A DNA stretch of 19,387 bases, from contig SXWC01000166.1 of the NCBI GenBank assembly GCA_005789975.1, positions 1-19,387 of the forward strand, given 5' to 3'. This document shows positions 1 to 8,500 of the stretch, in pieces (the stretch's first letter is position 1; the number at the start of each line of letters is the position of its first letter). The notes beneath the pieces were generated by a model that was given only the letters and a program-made list of their open reading frames with translations, had not been told where the DNA came from and did not search any database. This stretch comes from Planctomycetaceae bacterium (GTDB lineage: Bacteria; Planctomycetota; Planctomycetia; Pirellulales; UBA1268). Position numbers and translations under genes: made by a program.

Positions 1-1
1 C

Positions 2-1396
2 AAGAACATCGTGGGCGTGGTCCTCGGATGCAACGGCTACGAGATGGTCGATCTCGGGGTGATGGTGCCCTGCAACAAGATCATCGAGGAGGCGATCCGG
101 CATCAGGCCGACATCGTGGGCCTGTCGGGACTCATCACGCCGAGCCTCGACGAGATGGTGCAGGTGGCCCAGGAGTTCGAGCATGCGAAGTTGTCGATGC
201 CCATCCTGATCGGCGGGGCCACGACCTCGGCCAGGCACACGGCCGTGAAGATCGCCCCGAAGTATTCCGGCGCCGTCGTCCATGTGAACGACGCCTCCCG
301 GGCGGCCGGCGTGGTGGAGAAGCTCCTCAGTCCGACGGCCCGGGAGGAGTTCGCTCGGGCCAACCGGGCGGCGCAGGCCCGCGACGTCGAAAACTTCAAG
401 CTCCGTCAGCAGACGAAACTCGTGCCCTATGCTGCCGCCTGCGGGAAGCGGTGGACGACCGAGTGGGCGACGGCGCCGATCGACGTGCCGGAGTTTCTCG
501 GCGTCCGGACGCTCGAGAAGGTTCCGCTGACGGAGCTGATCCCGTTCATCGACTGGTCGCCCTTTTTCATGTCGTGGGAGCTGAGGGGCAAGCATCCGGC
601 GATCTTCGAGGACCCGGTCGTGGGCGTCGAGGCCCGGAAACTCCATCGCGACGCGCTCGATCTCCTCGATCAGATCGTCCGCGACGAGTCGCTCGTGGCG
701 AAGGGTGTGTATGGGTTCTTCCCAGCCAACTCCGTCGGCGACGACATCGCGCTGTTTACCGACGAGTCGCGAACGACCGAGGTCGGCCGCGTGCACACGC
801 TGCGGCAGCAGTGGGAGCGGAAGGGGCAGGACGTGTTTCATGCGTTGGCCGACTTCGTGGCCCCCCTGGAAAGCGGCCGGAAGGACTACATCGGCGCGTT
901 CGCGGTCACGTCAGGCCATGGCTGCGACGAACTCTGTCGGAAATACGACGCCGAGCACGACGACTATTCCTCGATCATGGTGAAGGCGCTCGCCGACCGC
1001 CTGGCGGAGGCCTTCGCCGAGTGGCTCCACGCCAAGGTCCGCCACGAGTGGGGCTACGGGCGGGCCGAGCGGCTCACGCCCGAGGACCTCATCGAGGAGA
1101 AGTACCGGGGCATCCGGCCCGCGCCCGGTTATCCGGCCTGTCCCGACCACACCGAAAAGAGGGCCCTGTTCGACTGGCTCGGGGCGGAACAGGCCGTCGG
1201 AATGCGGCTCACGGAGAGCTTCGCGATGACTCCGGCGGCGAGCGTCAGCGGGCTCTATTTTGCGCACCCGGAAAGCCGATATTTCGCGGTGGATCGCCTC
1301 ACAAGGGAGCAGGTCGAAGCCTACGCAGCCCGGAAGGGAATGCCGGTCGCGGAGATCGAGCGTTGGCTCGCCCCGAACCTCGGCTACGACGCGTAG
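2..1396 (+). CDS. metH: Cobalamin-dependent methionine synthase, C-terminal part (5' end outside window)
   Basis: Transfers a methyl group from 5-methyltetrahydrofolate to homocysteine through B12, in the cytoplasm. The open frame runs in from the left edge, so this is the last ~464 residues of a protein of usually ~1200. The start of the window lies in the B12-binding Rossmann domain: KNIVGVVLGCNGYEM follows directly where the cobalamin-ligating DxHxxG motif should be, just off the edge. GLSGLITPSLDEMV and LIGGATTS are typical of the same domain. The activation (AdoMet-binding) domain follows, with FIDWSPFFMSWEL and, 93 residues before the end, RPAPGYPACPDHTEK, which contains the family's AdoMet-contact signature. 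The C-terminus ends normally and no frameshift is seen. The Xer gene follows after 34 bp on the same strand. Any B12 riboswitch would be upstream, out of view. Identification is very secure. Confidence 0.97.
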   Translation, partial: KNIVGVVLGCNGYEMVDLGVMVPCNKIIEEAIRHQADIVGLSGLITPSLDEMVQVAQEFEHAKLSMPILIGGATTSARHTAVKIAPKYSGAVVHVNDASRAAGVVEKLLSPTAREEFARANRAAQARDVENFKLRQQTKLVPYAAACGKRWTTEWATAPIDVPEFLGVRTLEKVPLTELIPFIDWSPFFMSWELRGKHPAIFEDPVVGVEARKLHRDALDLLDQIVRDESLVAKGVYGFFPANSVGDDIALFTDESRTTEVGRVHTLRQQWERKGQDVFHALADFVAPLESGRKDYIGAFAVTSGHGCDELCRKYDAEHDDYSSIMVKALADRLAEAFAEWLHAKVRHEWGYGRAERLTPEDLIEEKYRGIRPAPGYPACPDHTEKRALFDWLGAEQAVGMRLTESFAMTPAASVSGLYFAHPESRYFAVDRLTREQVEAYAARKGMPVAEIERWLAPNLGYDA

Positions 1397-1430
1397 GGGG
1401 CCCTGCAGATTTCGCGGGCGGGAAGGTGCC

Positions 1431-2399
1431 ATGGCCGACACTCCTGAGCCCCGCCGGCCGCGGACGCGGAAGATCCTGCTCGACGCCCCCCGCGTCGTCG
1501 ATGCCTCGGCCGGCACGGGCATGCTCGTCGAGCGGTTTCTCGACTATGTCCGGCACGAACGGGCCCTTGCCGACAATACGCAGTCGGCCTACCGCCGCGA
1601 CCTGCGGGACTTCGCCGGCTGGCTTGCTGGGCGAGCGGTGGCGGCCATGTCGGTCCGGGATCTCGGCGACTACTTCGCGGCGCTCTCCAAGAAAGGCCTC
1701 GCCCGCGCGAGCGTGGCCCGCCAGGCCGCGACACTGCGAACCTTCTACGCATTTCTCCAGCTCGAGGGTGTGATCGCCGAGAGCCCGGCCGAGTTGATCA
1801 GGGCCGCGCGGCGGGACGACGTCATCCCAGGCACGCTTTCACCGGCCCAGGTCGATCGCCTGCTCGCCAGCCCGGAGGGGAACGGTCCGCGGGCCCAGCG
1901 CGACCGGGCACTCCTCGAACTCCTCTACGCGACCGGCTGCCGGGCATCCGAGGTGTCGACGCTCCGACTCGGCGACGTCCATCTCGCCGAGAGTTTTTGC
2001 ACCTGTCGCGGCAAGGGCAACAAGGCGCGGGTCGTGCCGCTCGGCCGTCGCGCGGTTGCGGCGACGGCGGCCTGGCTCGGCGACGCCCGGAAGGCGTTCG
2101 CAGCCCGGTCGGGAGGCACCCCGACGTGGGCCATCCTCTCGGCCCGGGGCAACCGGCTCTCACGGATGCGAATCTGGGAGATCGTGAGGCTCCACGCCGA
2201 CAACGCGGGCATCCCTCCCGACATCGGCCCCCACACGCTGCGGCACAGTTTTGCCACGCACCTCGTGGCCGGGGGCGTCGATCTCCGCCACGTGCAGGAG
2301 ATGCTGGGCCATTCGAGCATCGCCACGACCCAGCGCTACACGCACGTCGACGCCGGACGTCTCAAGGCCGTGCACGACAAGTTCCACCCGCGGCGCTGA
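1431..2399 (+). CDS. xerD: Xer-family site-specific tyrosine recombinase
   Basis: A 322-aa phage-integrase-type recombinase of normal Xer length. Xer proteins resolve chromosome dimers at dif. The N-terminal SAM-like DNA-binding domain covers about residues 32-120 (LVERFLDYVRHERALADNT), and the catalytic domain runs from about 135 to the end. All catalytic residues are present: R171 in YATGCRASE, K195 in GKGNKARVVPL, H268 and R271 in HTLRHSFATH, H294 in LGHSS and Y303 in TQRYTHV. I chose the ATG at 1431 because GGAAGG lies four bases before it and the N-terminal arm then has the usual length; the frame is open further upstream but overlaps metH. LLYATG favours XerD over XerC, but this cannot be settled from one sequence. 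It follows metH closely, so the two may be cotranscribed. It ends convergent with the exbD gene. No dif-like site is seen nearby. Confidence 0.92.
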   Translation: MADTPEPRRPRTRKILLDAPRVVDASAGTGMLVERFLDYVRHERALADNTQSAYRRDLRDFAGWLAGRAVAAMSVRDLGDYFAALSKKGLARASVARQAATLRTFYAFLQLEGVIAESPAELIRAARRDDVIPGTLSPAQVDRLLASPEGNGPRAQRDRALLELLYATGCRASEVSTLRLGDVHLAESFCTCRGKGNKARVVPLGRRAVAATAAWLGDARKAFAARSGGTPTWAILSARGNRLSRMRIWEIVRLHADNAGIPPDIGPHTLRHSFATHLVAGGVDLRHVQEMLGHSSIATTQRYTHVDAGRLKAVHDKFHPRR

Positions 2400-2419
2400 C
2401 TCCGTGTCCCGATTCGATC

Positions 2420-2436
2420 GCCGCCCAACCGGCGGC
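2420..2436. terminator. GC hairpin between convergent genes (weak terminator candidate)
   Basis: A perfect 6-bp inverted repeat, GCCGCC-(5 nt)-GGCGGC, lies in the 94-bp gap between the stops of the recombinase (+) and the second exbD (-). No T-run follows on either strand, so it is not a classical intrinsic terminator. Its position between converging genes is the only argument for such a role. Confidence 0.3.
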
Positions 2437-2493
2437 CGTCGACCCGGAAGAACCGCTGCGGCCACCGCGCCCGACATCGGGGAATCCGCGCCG

Positions 2494-2970
2494 CTACTTC
2501 TTCTTCGGAGGGGCGAACTTGATCTTCTTGATCAGTTCCACGATCGTGCCATCGGGCTGCACCTGCCCCGAGACGGCCGTGACCGCCCGGATCACGTTTT
2601 CGTATCTCAGGTTCGGGTCGCAGTCGAGTTCGACCTCCGTCTTGTCGGCGTTGGAGCCGGGGCCGGTGCCGACGAGATCGATGATGCGCCGGCGTAGGTC
2701 GTCGAAGTCGCCGACCTGCTGGCCGTTCATCGTCATGCTCGTCCGCTCACCCGCCGGACCGGCCGTCATCCTGACGCGAACCGGCGGGATCGGGTCTTCG
2801 GGCGGGGGGCCGGCGCTCATGCCGAGCGGCATGCGGATGTCGAAGTCGCCCTCGTTGACGACGGTCTTGAGGGTGAGCATGAAGAACGTGATCAGCTGGA
2901 AGACGACGTCGATCATCGGCGTCATGTCGATCGCGATCTTGTTCGGCAGTTCTTCGCGGTTCGCGGCCAT
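2494..2970 (-). CDS. exbD: ExbD/TolR-family biopolymer transport protein (second copy)
   Basis: A 158-aa inner-membrane protein of the ExbD/TolR family, which pairs with ExbB/TolQ to turn proton flow into mechanical work across the periplasm. A short cytoplasmic N-terminus is followed by one membrane helix at about residues 17-38 (IDMTPMIDVVFQLITFFMLT). It carries the proton-path aspartate, D21. A periplasmic domain follows and ends in a basic KKK tail. GAGGG stands four bases before the ATG. It begins 12 bp after the stop of the other exbD, so the two are surely cotranscribed. Its first 35 residues closely match the neighbour (IDMTPMIDV-FQLITFF in both), while the periplasmic parts differ clearly. 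This suggests an old duplication with separate partners or a heteromeric motor. Confidence 0.9.
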   Translation of the reverse strand: MAANREELPNKIAIDMTPMIDVVFQLITFFMLTLKTVVNEGDFDIRMPLGMSAGPPPEDPIPPVRVRMTAGPAGERTSMTMNGQQVGDFDDLRRRIIDLVGTGPGSNADKTEVELDCDPNLRYENVIRAVTAVSGQVQPDGTIVELIKKIKFAPPKKK

Positions 2971-2982
2971 GGCACCCTCGGG

Positions 2983-3426
2983 TCACTTGCTCTCGTCGTA
3001 TTCGGCACGCAGAACGAACTTCTCGAAGCCCTTTTCCTGGCAGGCTTTGATGAGCTCCTGCACGTCACCCGTGGTCGATCGGCCGTCGGCCCGCAGGATC
3101 ACGGTGGCCGAACTGGGCTCCTTGCTCGCCGCGATCATCACCCGCTTCTCGTTTTCCAGGTATCCACCGATCTCCGACAGGGAGACGGGCTCCCCCGCGT
3201 AGATCACCTTGCCACTTGTCATCAGCTGGAGCGTGATGGGATTGGCCGCCGGGCCTTCGGCAGGCTTGGCCAACTGGCTCATCGGCAGCTGGATCCGGTC
3301 GTCGGTCACCGCCTCGGAAAAGTTGAGCGTGAAGACGAAAAACGTGATCAGCTGAAAGGTCACGTCGATCATCGGCGTCATGTCGATGTCGGTCTGTGAC
3401 GGACCGCCGCTCCTCTTGCGTGCCAT
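2983..3426 (-). CDS. exbD: ExbD/TolR-family biopolymer transport protein (first copy)
   Basis: A 147-aa ExbD/TolR protein: basic cytoplasmic start (MARKRSGGPSQTD), a single membrane helix at about residues 17-38 with the conserved D21 in IDMTPMIDVTFQLITFF, then a periplasmic domain. Near its end is LRADGRSTTGDVQELIKACQ, the ExbD-like pattern of a strand followed by a helix (compare 'ADxxxxYGxVxxVxxxxxxxG' in the family). It starts 41 bp after the ExbB stop; no strong Shine-Dalgarno is visible. It should form the motor stator with the ExbB encoded just upstream. No TonB or TolA gene is near, so the protein that receives the force is unknown. Confidence 0.9.
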   Translation of the reverse strand: MARKRSGGPSQTDIDMTPMIDVTFQLITFFVFTLNFSEAVTDDRIQLPMSQLAKPAEGPAANPITLQLMTSGKVIYAGEPVSLSEIGGYLENEKRVMIAASKEPSSATVILRADGRSTTGDVQELIKACQEKGFEKFVLRAEYDESK

Positions 3427-3467
3427 GGTGTGGAGTTTCCGTGTTCAGGAGTCGCTGGAAGCCGGGC

Positions 3468-4307
3468 TCACTTCTTGCCCATGTTCTGGAACCGCGACAT
3501 CAGCCGCATCGACTCGTCGTCAACTTCCATGTTGAACCGCTGCAGCCAGTTTTTCAGCAGCGCGTAGCACGCGATGGCCGGGATCGCGAGCCAGAGGCCG
3601 ATGAGCGTCGTCACGAGGGCCTGCGAGATGCCGGTGGCGAGCTCGTTGGGCTTCGGGGTCGTCGTGCTCTGGGCGATCTTCATGAACGCCGCGACCATCC
3701 CGTCCACCGTGCCAAGGAGGCCGAACATCGGGGCCAAGGCGCCGACGAGGGACACGAAGCTGATTTTGTGCTCGAGGTTCATCGCCTGCTCGCTCTCGGC
3801 GGCCTGCATCGCCTCGACCGCCGACGGATAGCCCGACTGCAGCTTGCTCATCCCGGCGGACAACACCTTGCCGAGGTAGGAGTCGTCGTTCTTGGCCAGT
3901 TCATAGGCCTGTTGAAACTCCTTGTTCTCCAGATGCTGCTCGAACTGCGTGCTGAGCTCCGGAGGCATCATCACCACCTTTCGAAACTGCATGAAGCACA
4001 TCACGAGCAGGGCCACGAGGCCGAAGGAGAGGAGCAGAAAGACGATGACGTATTTGAGGCCGAGCGACTCGACGAGAAACGTGAGATAGCTCTTGCCCTC
4101 GGGCTCTGATTCGGCGGCCTCATCGACGATCTCCTCGTCCTGGGCGACGGCAACGGTCGGAGCCACGAATGTGGCGGCAAAACCCCACGATGCCAGCAGG
4201 CATGCGGTGAGGAGCATGCGACCAATCCGGGTGGGAAGCATGCCGGCCTGCCATGACCGACAGGAACGAATCCCTTCCAGCCCACCGTTGCACGAGCCAA
4301 CCAGCAT
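3468..4307 (-). CDS. exbB: MotA/TolQ/ExbB proton-channel family protein
   Basis: A 279-aa inner-membrane channel subunit that works with the two ExbD proteins next to it. The N-terminus carries an extra secretion-signal-like helix (MLLTACLLASWGFAATFVAP, about residues 31-50) and then an acidic stretch. A membrane helix follows at about 85-105, then a cytoplasmic region, then two more helices. These hold the family core: KISFVSLVGALAPMFGLLGT (about 181-200) and ISQALVTTLIGLWLAIPAIA (about 227-246). An N-terminal signal-like extension is common in planctomycete and Bacteroidetes relatives. I start at the ATG at 4307, six bases after GAGGAG; an ATG two codons earlier (4313) directly abuts that Shine-Dalgarno and is less likely. 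An internal start at 4241 is possible but lacks a good ribosome site. It lies 97 bp after the TPR gene. Confidence 0.93.
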   Translation of the reverse strand: MLVGSCNGGLEGIRSCRSWQAGMLPTRIGRMLLTACLLASWGFAATFVAPTVAVAQDEEIVDEAAESEPEGKSYLTFLVESLGLKYVIVFLLLSFGLVALLVMCFMQFRKVVMMPPELSTQFEQHLENKEFQQAYELAKNDDSYLGKVLSAGMSKLQSGYPSAVEAMQAAESEQAMNLEHKISFVSLVGALAPMFGLLGTVDGMVAAFMKIAQSTTTPKPNELATGISQALVTTLIGLWLAIPAIACYALLKNWLQRFNMEVDDESMRLMSRFQNMGKK

Positions 4308-4352
4308 GATCATCTCCTCAAAAGGTGTGTTTCCGTCCGGTCTTTTGCCGCC

Positions 4353-4368
4353 GTAAGGGTACCCTCAC
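4353..4368. promoter_or_regulatory. 16-bp near-palindrome upstream of exbB (possible operator)
   Basis: GTAAGGGTACCCTCAC pairs at seven of eight positions around the central GGGTACCC. It is centred about 53 bp before the exbB start in the 97-bp gap. Its position fits a regulator-binding site or part of an mRNA hairpin. No convincing -35/-10 pair was seen beside it. Confidence 0.25.
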
Positions 4369-4404
4369 CCGGCCCGGCGCCGAAAGGGGGCCGGCCGCAC
4401 GGCT

Positions 4405-5520
4405 TCAGGAGGCCTTCACCGCCTGAAGTTTTTTCGTCCACGGGCTGTCCGGGTAACTGGTTTCCAAATCCTGACGTGCCTTGCGGGCCCGCTCCGGATT
4501 CTTCGTCTTCTCCCAGAGTTCGCTGAGATTGAACAAGGCCTCCGCGGTCTGCTCGGGGACCGTGTTGTGCACCAGCCCCACGGTGAGGAACGAGATCAAA
4601 GCATCCCTGTCCCGGTCTCCGGCGGCCCGCTGGGCGTCGCCGAGGACGGCGAACACGCGGGCGAGCGTCTCGGAGTCGTCGGCGTCGGCTTCCTCGAGAA
4701 TCCCCGTCGCCACGAGGATGGCGTCGGCCGGCTTGCCAAGACGCGTCAGGCACCGGGCCCGGCCCAGTTCGGCACCCAGCTTCGCCCGCTTTCCGGTGTC
4801 GCCTTCGATGGCGGCTGCGACCTTGGCGGCCAACTCGTATTCCCGAGCCGCCTCGGGGTATTTCTCTTGTTCCGATAGGAGGCCGGCCTTCAGCGTGGCG
4901 GCCCGCACCTTGATCGCCGGAGGCCCCTTGTCGAGTTCGCGATACGCGGCCGCCGCCTCGGCAAACTTTCCCTGTCGGGCGAGGACATCGCCGAGGAGTT
5001 CCTGGACGGCGTAGAGGTGATGGGTGCGTGGATACGTGGTGGCAAAATCGTTCAGGGCCTTCTGTCCGGCAGGGAGCCCCTCCGCCGTTGCGAGTGCCTT
5101 GCGGGTGGTCGCGGCCGCCCGGACGAAGGCGAGTTCGACGAGAATCTCCTTCTCGAGTCCTTCGAGGTCCACGGGCTCGAGCTTGTTGAGCTCATCGAGG
5201 GCCCGCGCCCCATCCTTGCGCAGCAGGAGGGTGCGGGCACTCCGCAGTTCCTCGGGCTCGTCGCCGAAGCGGATCTCACGGATGGTCTCGATCGGATATT
5301 TCTTCGTCTCGTTCCTGACCTCGATGTCGATCGCATCCGGGGTCGCGTCGATGATGTTTCCCTGGATTTCGACCCCGGTCACGAGTTTCACCCGGTCGGG
5401 AGGCGCCGCCGGCGTCGTCGCGACCGATCCCATGACGATCAGGGCGGCCCATGTCATCCGGGCGATTCTGCGGGAAGCCATGGCGTTCATCGGTCCTCGA
5501 TTCCTGCTGGGTGCGATCAC
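4405..5520 (-). CDS. Exported TPR protein with an N-terminal small beta domain
   Basis: A 371-aa protein, not a recognised named gene. An N-terminal signal peptide covers about residues 17-39 (MTWAALIVMGSVATTPAAPP). Next comes a short beta-rich segment, about residues 42-88 (VKLVTGVEIQGNIIDATPD, then YPIETIREIRFGDEP). Its 'V-L-x-x-G-x-x-x-x-G-x-I' layout resembles small Sm-like barrel domains (inference). The rest is helical repeats of TPR type, such as GKFAEAAAAYRELDKGPPA and EKYPEAAREYELAAKVAA. The GTG start at 5520 overlaps the upstream stop as GTGA, with GGAG seven bases before it, which suggests translational coupling. The ATG at 5490 (GAGG four bases before) is a real alternative and keeps the signal peptide. 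Tandem position with the 1118-aa protein and the ExbB/D motor points to a periplasmic role with them. The molecular function is unknown. Confidence 0.85.
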   Translation of the reverse strand: MIAPSRNRGPMNAMASRRIARMTWAALIVMGSVATTPAAPPDRVKLVTGVEIQGNIIDATPDAIDIEVRNETKKYPIETIREIRFGDEPEELRSARTLLLRKDGARALDELNKLEPVDLEGLEKEILVELAFVRAAATTRKALATAEGLPAGQKALNDFATTYPRTHHLYAVQELLGDVLARQGKFAEAAAAYRELDKGPPAIKVRAATLKAGLLSEQEKYPEAAREYELAAKVAAAIEGDTGKRAKLGAELGRARCLTRLGKPADAILVATGILEEADADDSETLARVFAVLGDAQRAAGDRDRDALISFLTVGLVHNTVPEQTAEALFNLSELWEKTKNPERARKARQDLETSYPDSPWTKKLQAVKAS

Positions 5521-8500
5521 GGCGTGGCTCCCGATGTGGCCGGCGGAGCCGACGCCCCCGCCTCCTGAGCGAGCTGGGAAAATCCGCCGGGGTTCGCGGC
5601 CCCCTGCTCCTTCTGGACTTCACGGAGAAGTTTCTCGAAGCGTTTCTGAAACACCTCGCCGCCCAGATCGGGATAGAGCTTGCGGGTCATGGAGATCGCG
5701 TTCTTCGCGGTGTCGAGCCGCTTGTCCCGGTCTGCCGCCGTGCCGCCCAGCTTGGACCTCGTGAGCAGAGTGTCGGCGACGTGGAGCCGGGCCTCGAAAA
5801 ACTGGGCGCGGGCCTTCATCGCCTTCTCGTCGGATGAGGAAAAAGCCTGGCGGGAGAGCTTGTTGGCGATGCCGCCCCAGCCCCAGATCATGATCGGCGG
5901 CGCCTTGCGGCCCGCCGCCGCCTCCCGCAACAGGGCGTCCCCCTTGGCCGAATCGCCGGCCGCGAGGGCGGCGCGCCCCGCCGCCTCGAGCAAATCGGCC
6001 GCCTGCGTCTGGATCTCCAGCGAGTTTTGTCGCTTGGCATCGGCCAGGATCCAGTCGATCTGTTCCTGGGCCGCATCCCACTTGCCTCGCTCCTTGAAGA
6101 TCCCGGCCATCTTCAGCCGGATCGAGGGCTCGAAGCGGCCGATGTCCGCCCGGTCCTTCTCCGGGACGCTCGAGTCATCTTTCGCAGCGAGCAGGCCGGC
6201 GTAGGTTTCCCCGGCCCGGTCGAGGTATTGCTCAGTCTTCGCCTTCGGCACCACGGCGCCGGTGCCGCTGCCGGAGCCGAGTGTGTAGTAGGTGGTCGCC
6301 ACCCAGATCTGCGAGGAGATCTTCTTGTCCCGCTTGGCCAGGCCATCGAGGAACTTCTCGAAACCGGCGAGGATTTTCGTCGCCCGCTCCCGAACCTCCG
6401 GCGAGGTGCCCTTGTCGCCGCCCCCCAGGGCCTCGAGCTGGGCCTGGAGATCACGGCCCATCGAGAGATACATGCCCGTCAACTTGGCGGAGGCCTCCTC
6501 CCCCTCGCCGGCAGCCTTCTCCAGCGCCTGCATGGCCGCCTGGGCCTTGTCGAGTTGCTCGCTGGCGATGAAGTGACGCAGGGACACCGTGAGGGCACCC
6601 TCCGCGAACTGTCCCTGGGCAAACGCGGGATCGCCGCCGGAAGCCAACGTCCACGGACCGAAGACCGGATGCTCGAGGAGACGGCCGGCCGTCTCGCGAT
6701 CTCCTTCGTCGAGGGACATCTGAACTCGGGAGAGTGCAGCGCCCGCAGCCAACTTGCCGCCGGCCCCGGCAGGCATCGTCGCGGCCTTGTCGAGCGACGC
6801 AAGACCCTCGTCGATCGCGGACCTCGCGGTTGCGTTCCATCCGTCGATGATGTCCTGGTCGGGTCGCAGCGAGTCCTCGAGCTTGCGGGCATCCTGCGCC
6901 TCCCGTCGCAACGCCGTCCCCGCCCGCATGGCAAACTCCGCGCGACGCGGCGACTCGGCGGGAAACTTGCCGAGGAGCACCGCCATGGTCGCGGCATCGT
7001 GCGACTCCAGGGCCATGTTCAAGAGCACCATGAAGGCGTCGGCCCCCTCGTTTTCGGCAGGCCAGGCCGCGCTCATCGTGGTGGCCAGCGCGGTCAGCTT
7101 CGCCTTCGCCTCCTTGTTTGCGGCGGGGTCGGCCTGGAGCGCCAGTTGCTGGAGGCTCGCCAGAGCCACCCGCGACGACTGCCTGCTGCCGACCGCATTG
7201 GGATAACGTTCGGTGAGCATCGTCCCCAGTGCAGCCGACTCGGCGAATCGCCTGGCGTCGTAGTAGAGGAAGGTCAGCAGCGAGCGGGCCGAGTTGAGCG
7301 CCGCCTCGTCGGGCTGCTTCTCCGCCTCGCCCATCTTGATCGCCTCCTCGAGGAGTTTGGCGGCGGCGTCGCGGTCGACCCCGGCGAGTTTGGCGGCAGC
7401 CTCCGCTTCGGTTTCCTTCCCCTCGGCCCGCAACTTCTTCACCTCGATCTGCTTCTCCTGCATGCCGGCGAACGACACGCGGGCATCGGCCACGAGGGCG
7501 GCGAAGTTTTTCTCCTCACTCCCCTCGGGGAGGTCCTTGCCCAGCTTGGCCGCCAGTTCGCGGGCCTCCTTCGCGAAGTCCTTGTTGGCGGTGGCGACCT
7601 CGGTGGCGAGTTTTTTCGCGTCCCGTTGGAGGACGCTCTTCGCCTGTCTGTCCTTCGTGTCGAGCTTGTCGGCCCACGCATCGAGCACCGCCGCGGTCCG
7701 GTACTTGAGCCCCAGCCATTCGGCGTCCAGCTTCCGCCCGGGGATCTTCTCAACGGGGGTGAGCGCGAACTTCCGCACGATTTCGTCAACACGCTTCAGG
7801 ATGTCGGTGGCCTTGGCGGCATCTTTTTCCGCGGCCGCCATGGCCAGCCAGCACTCGAGCGAGACGTTGACGGCCTTGGCGCGGAGCGAGACGGCGAGCG
7901 GCGACTTCTCGTCCAAGACCACGACCGGGGCGAGGGTCTCCGCGGCCATTTCGTGCTTGCCGAGGAGGGCGGTGTTGCGGCCCCAGTAATACCGCGCGAA
8001 CGTGCCCGCGGTGGTGGGCCCGTACTTCTCGGTCAAACCCTGGAAGATGCCGGACGATTCCTCGAGCATCGCCCGCGCTTCCTTCGATCCAGCCGGAAAG
8101 GCCCGCGACTTCTCGAAAATCGCCGCTCCGGTCATGAGCCGAATCGAGAGGAGCTTGCCCCGGTATTTGGTCTGCTCTTCGCCGAGTCGGTCGAGTTCCT
8201 TCTGCTGGGCGGGCGGGAGCTTGGAGGGACCGTCCTTCTTTCCGTCGTCCTTGTCATCATCCTTCCCGTCGCCCTTCCCGTCGCCCTTGAGAGCCTTGAT
8301 CTTGGCGTCCACCTCGCGAAGTGACCTGAGCACCGCGTCTTCGGCGCTGGCGATCGTGGTGATCGTCGCCTGGCCGGGTTTCACCGTGGCCTTCAGGCTC
8401 TTGACCGCGGCGTCGAGGAACGCCGCCCCCTCGGCGGAGAGTTTCTGGGCGTCCTGCCCGGGGCGTTTCGCCTGGTCGAGCTTGCTCCGTCCACGCTCGA

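Noticed and set aside
28..1773. Long + strand open frame (581 aa) overlapping metH and the recombinase
   Set aside because: It is an Arg/Gly-rich out-of-frame shadow. MetH and Xer motifs lie in the other frames and are intact.
6027..8324. 765-aa open frame antisense to the 1118-aa protein
   Set aside because: Composition is that of a GC-driven shadow (Arg/Leu/Gly/His-rich, no domain). The - strand frame has a signal peptide and helical repeats and continues far beyond it.
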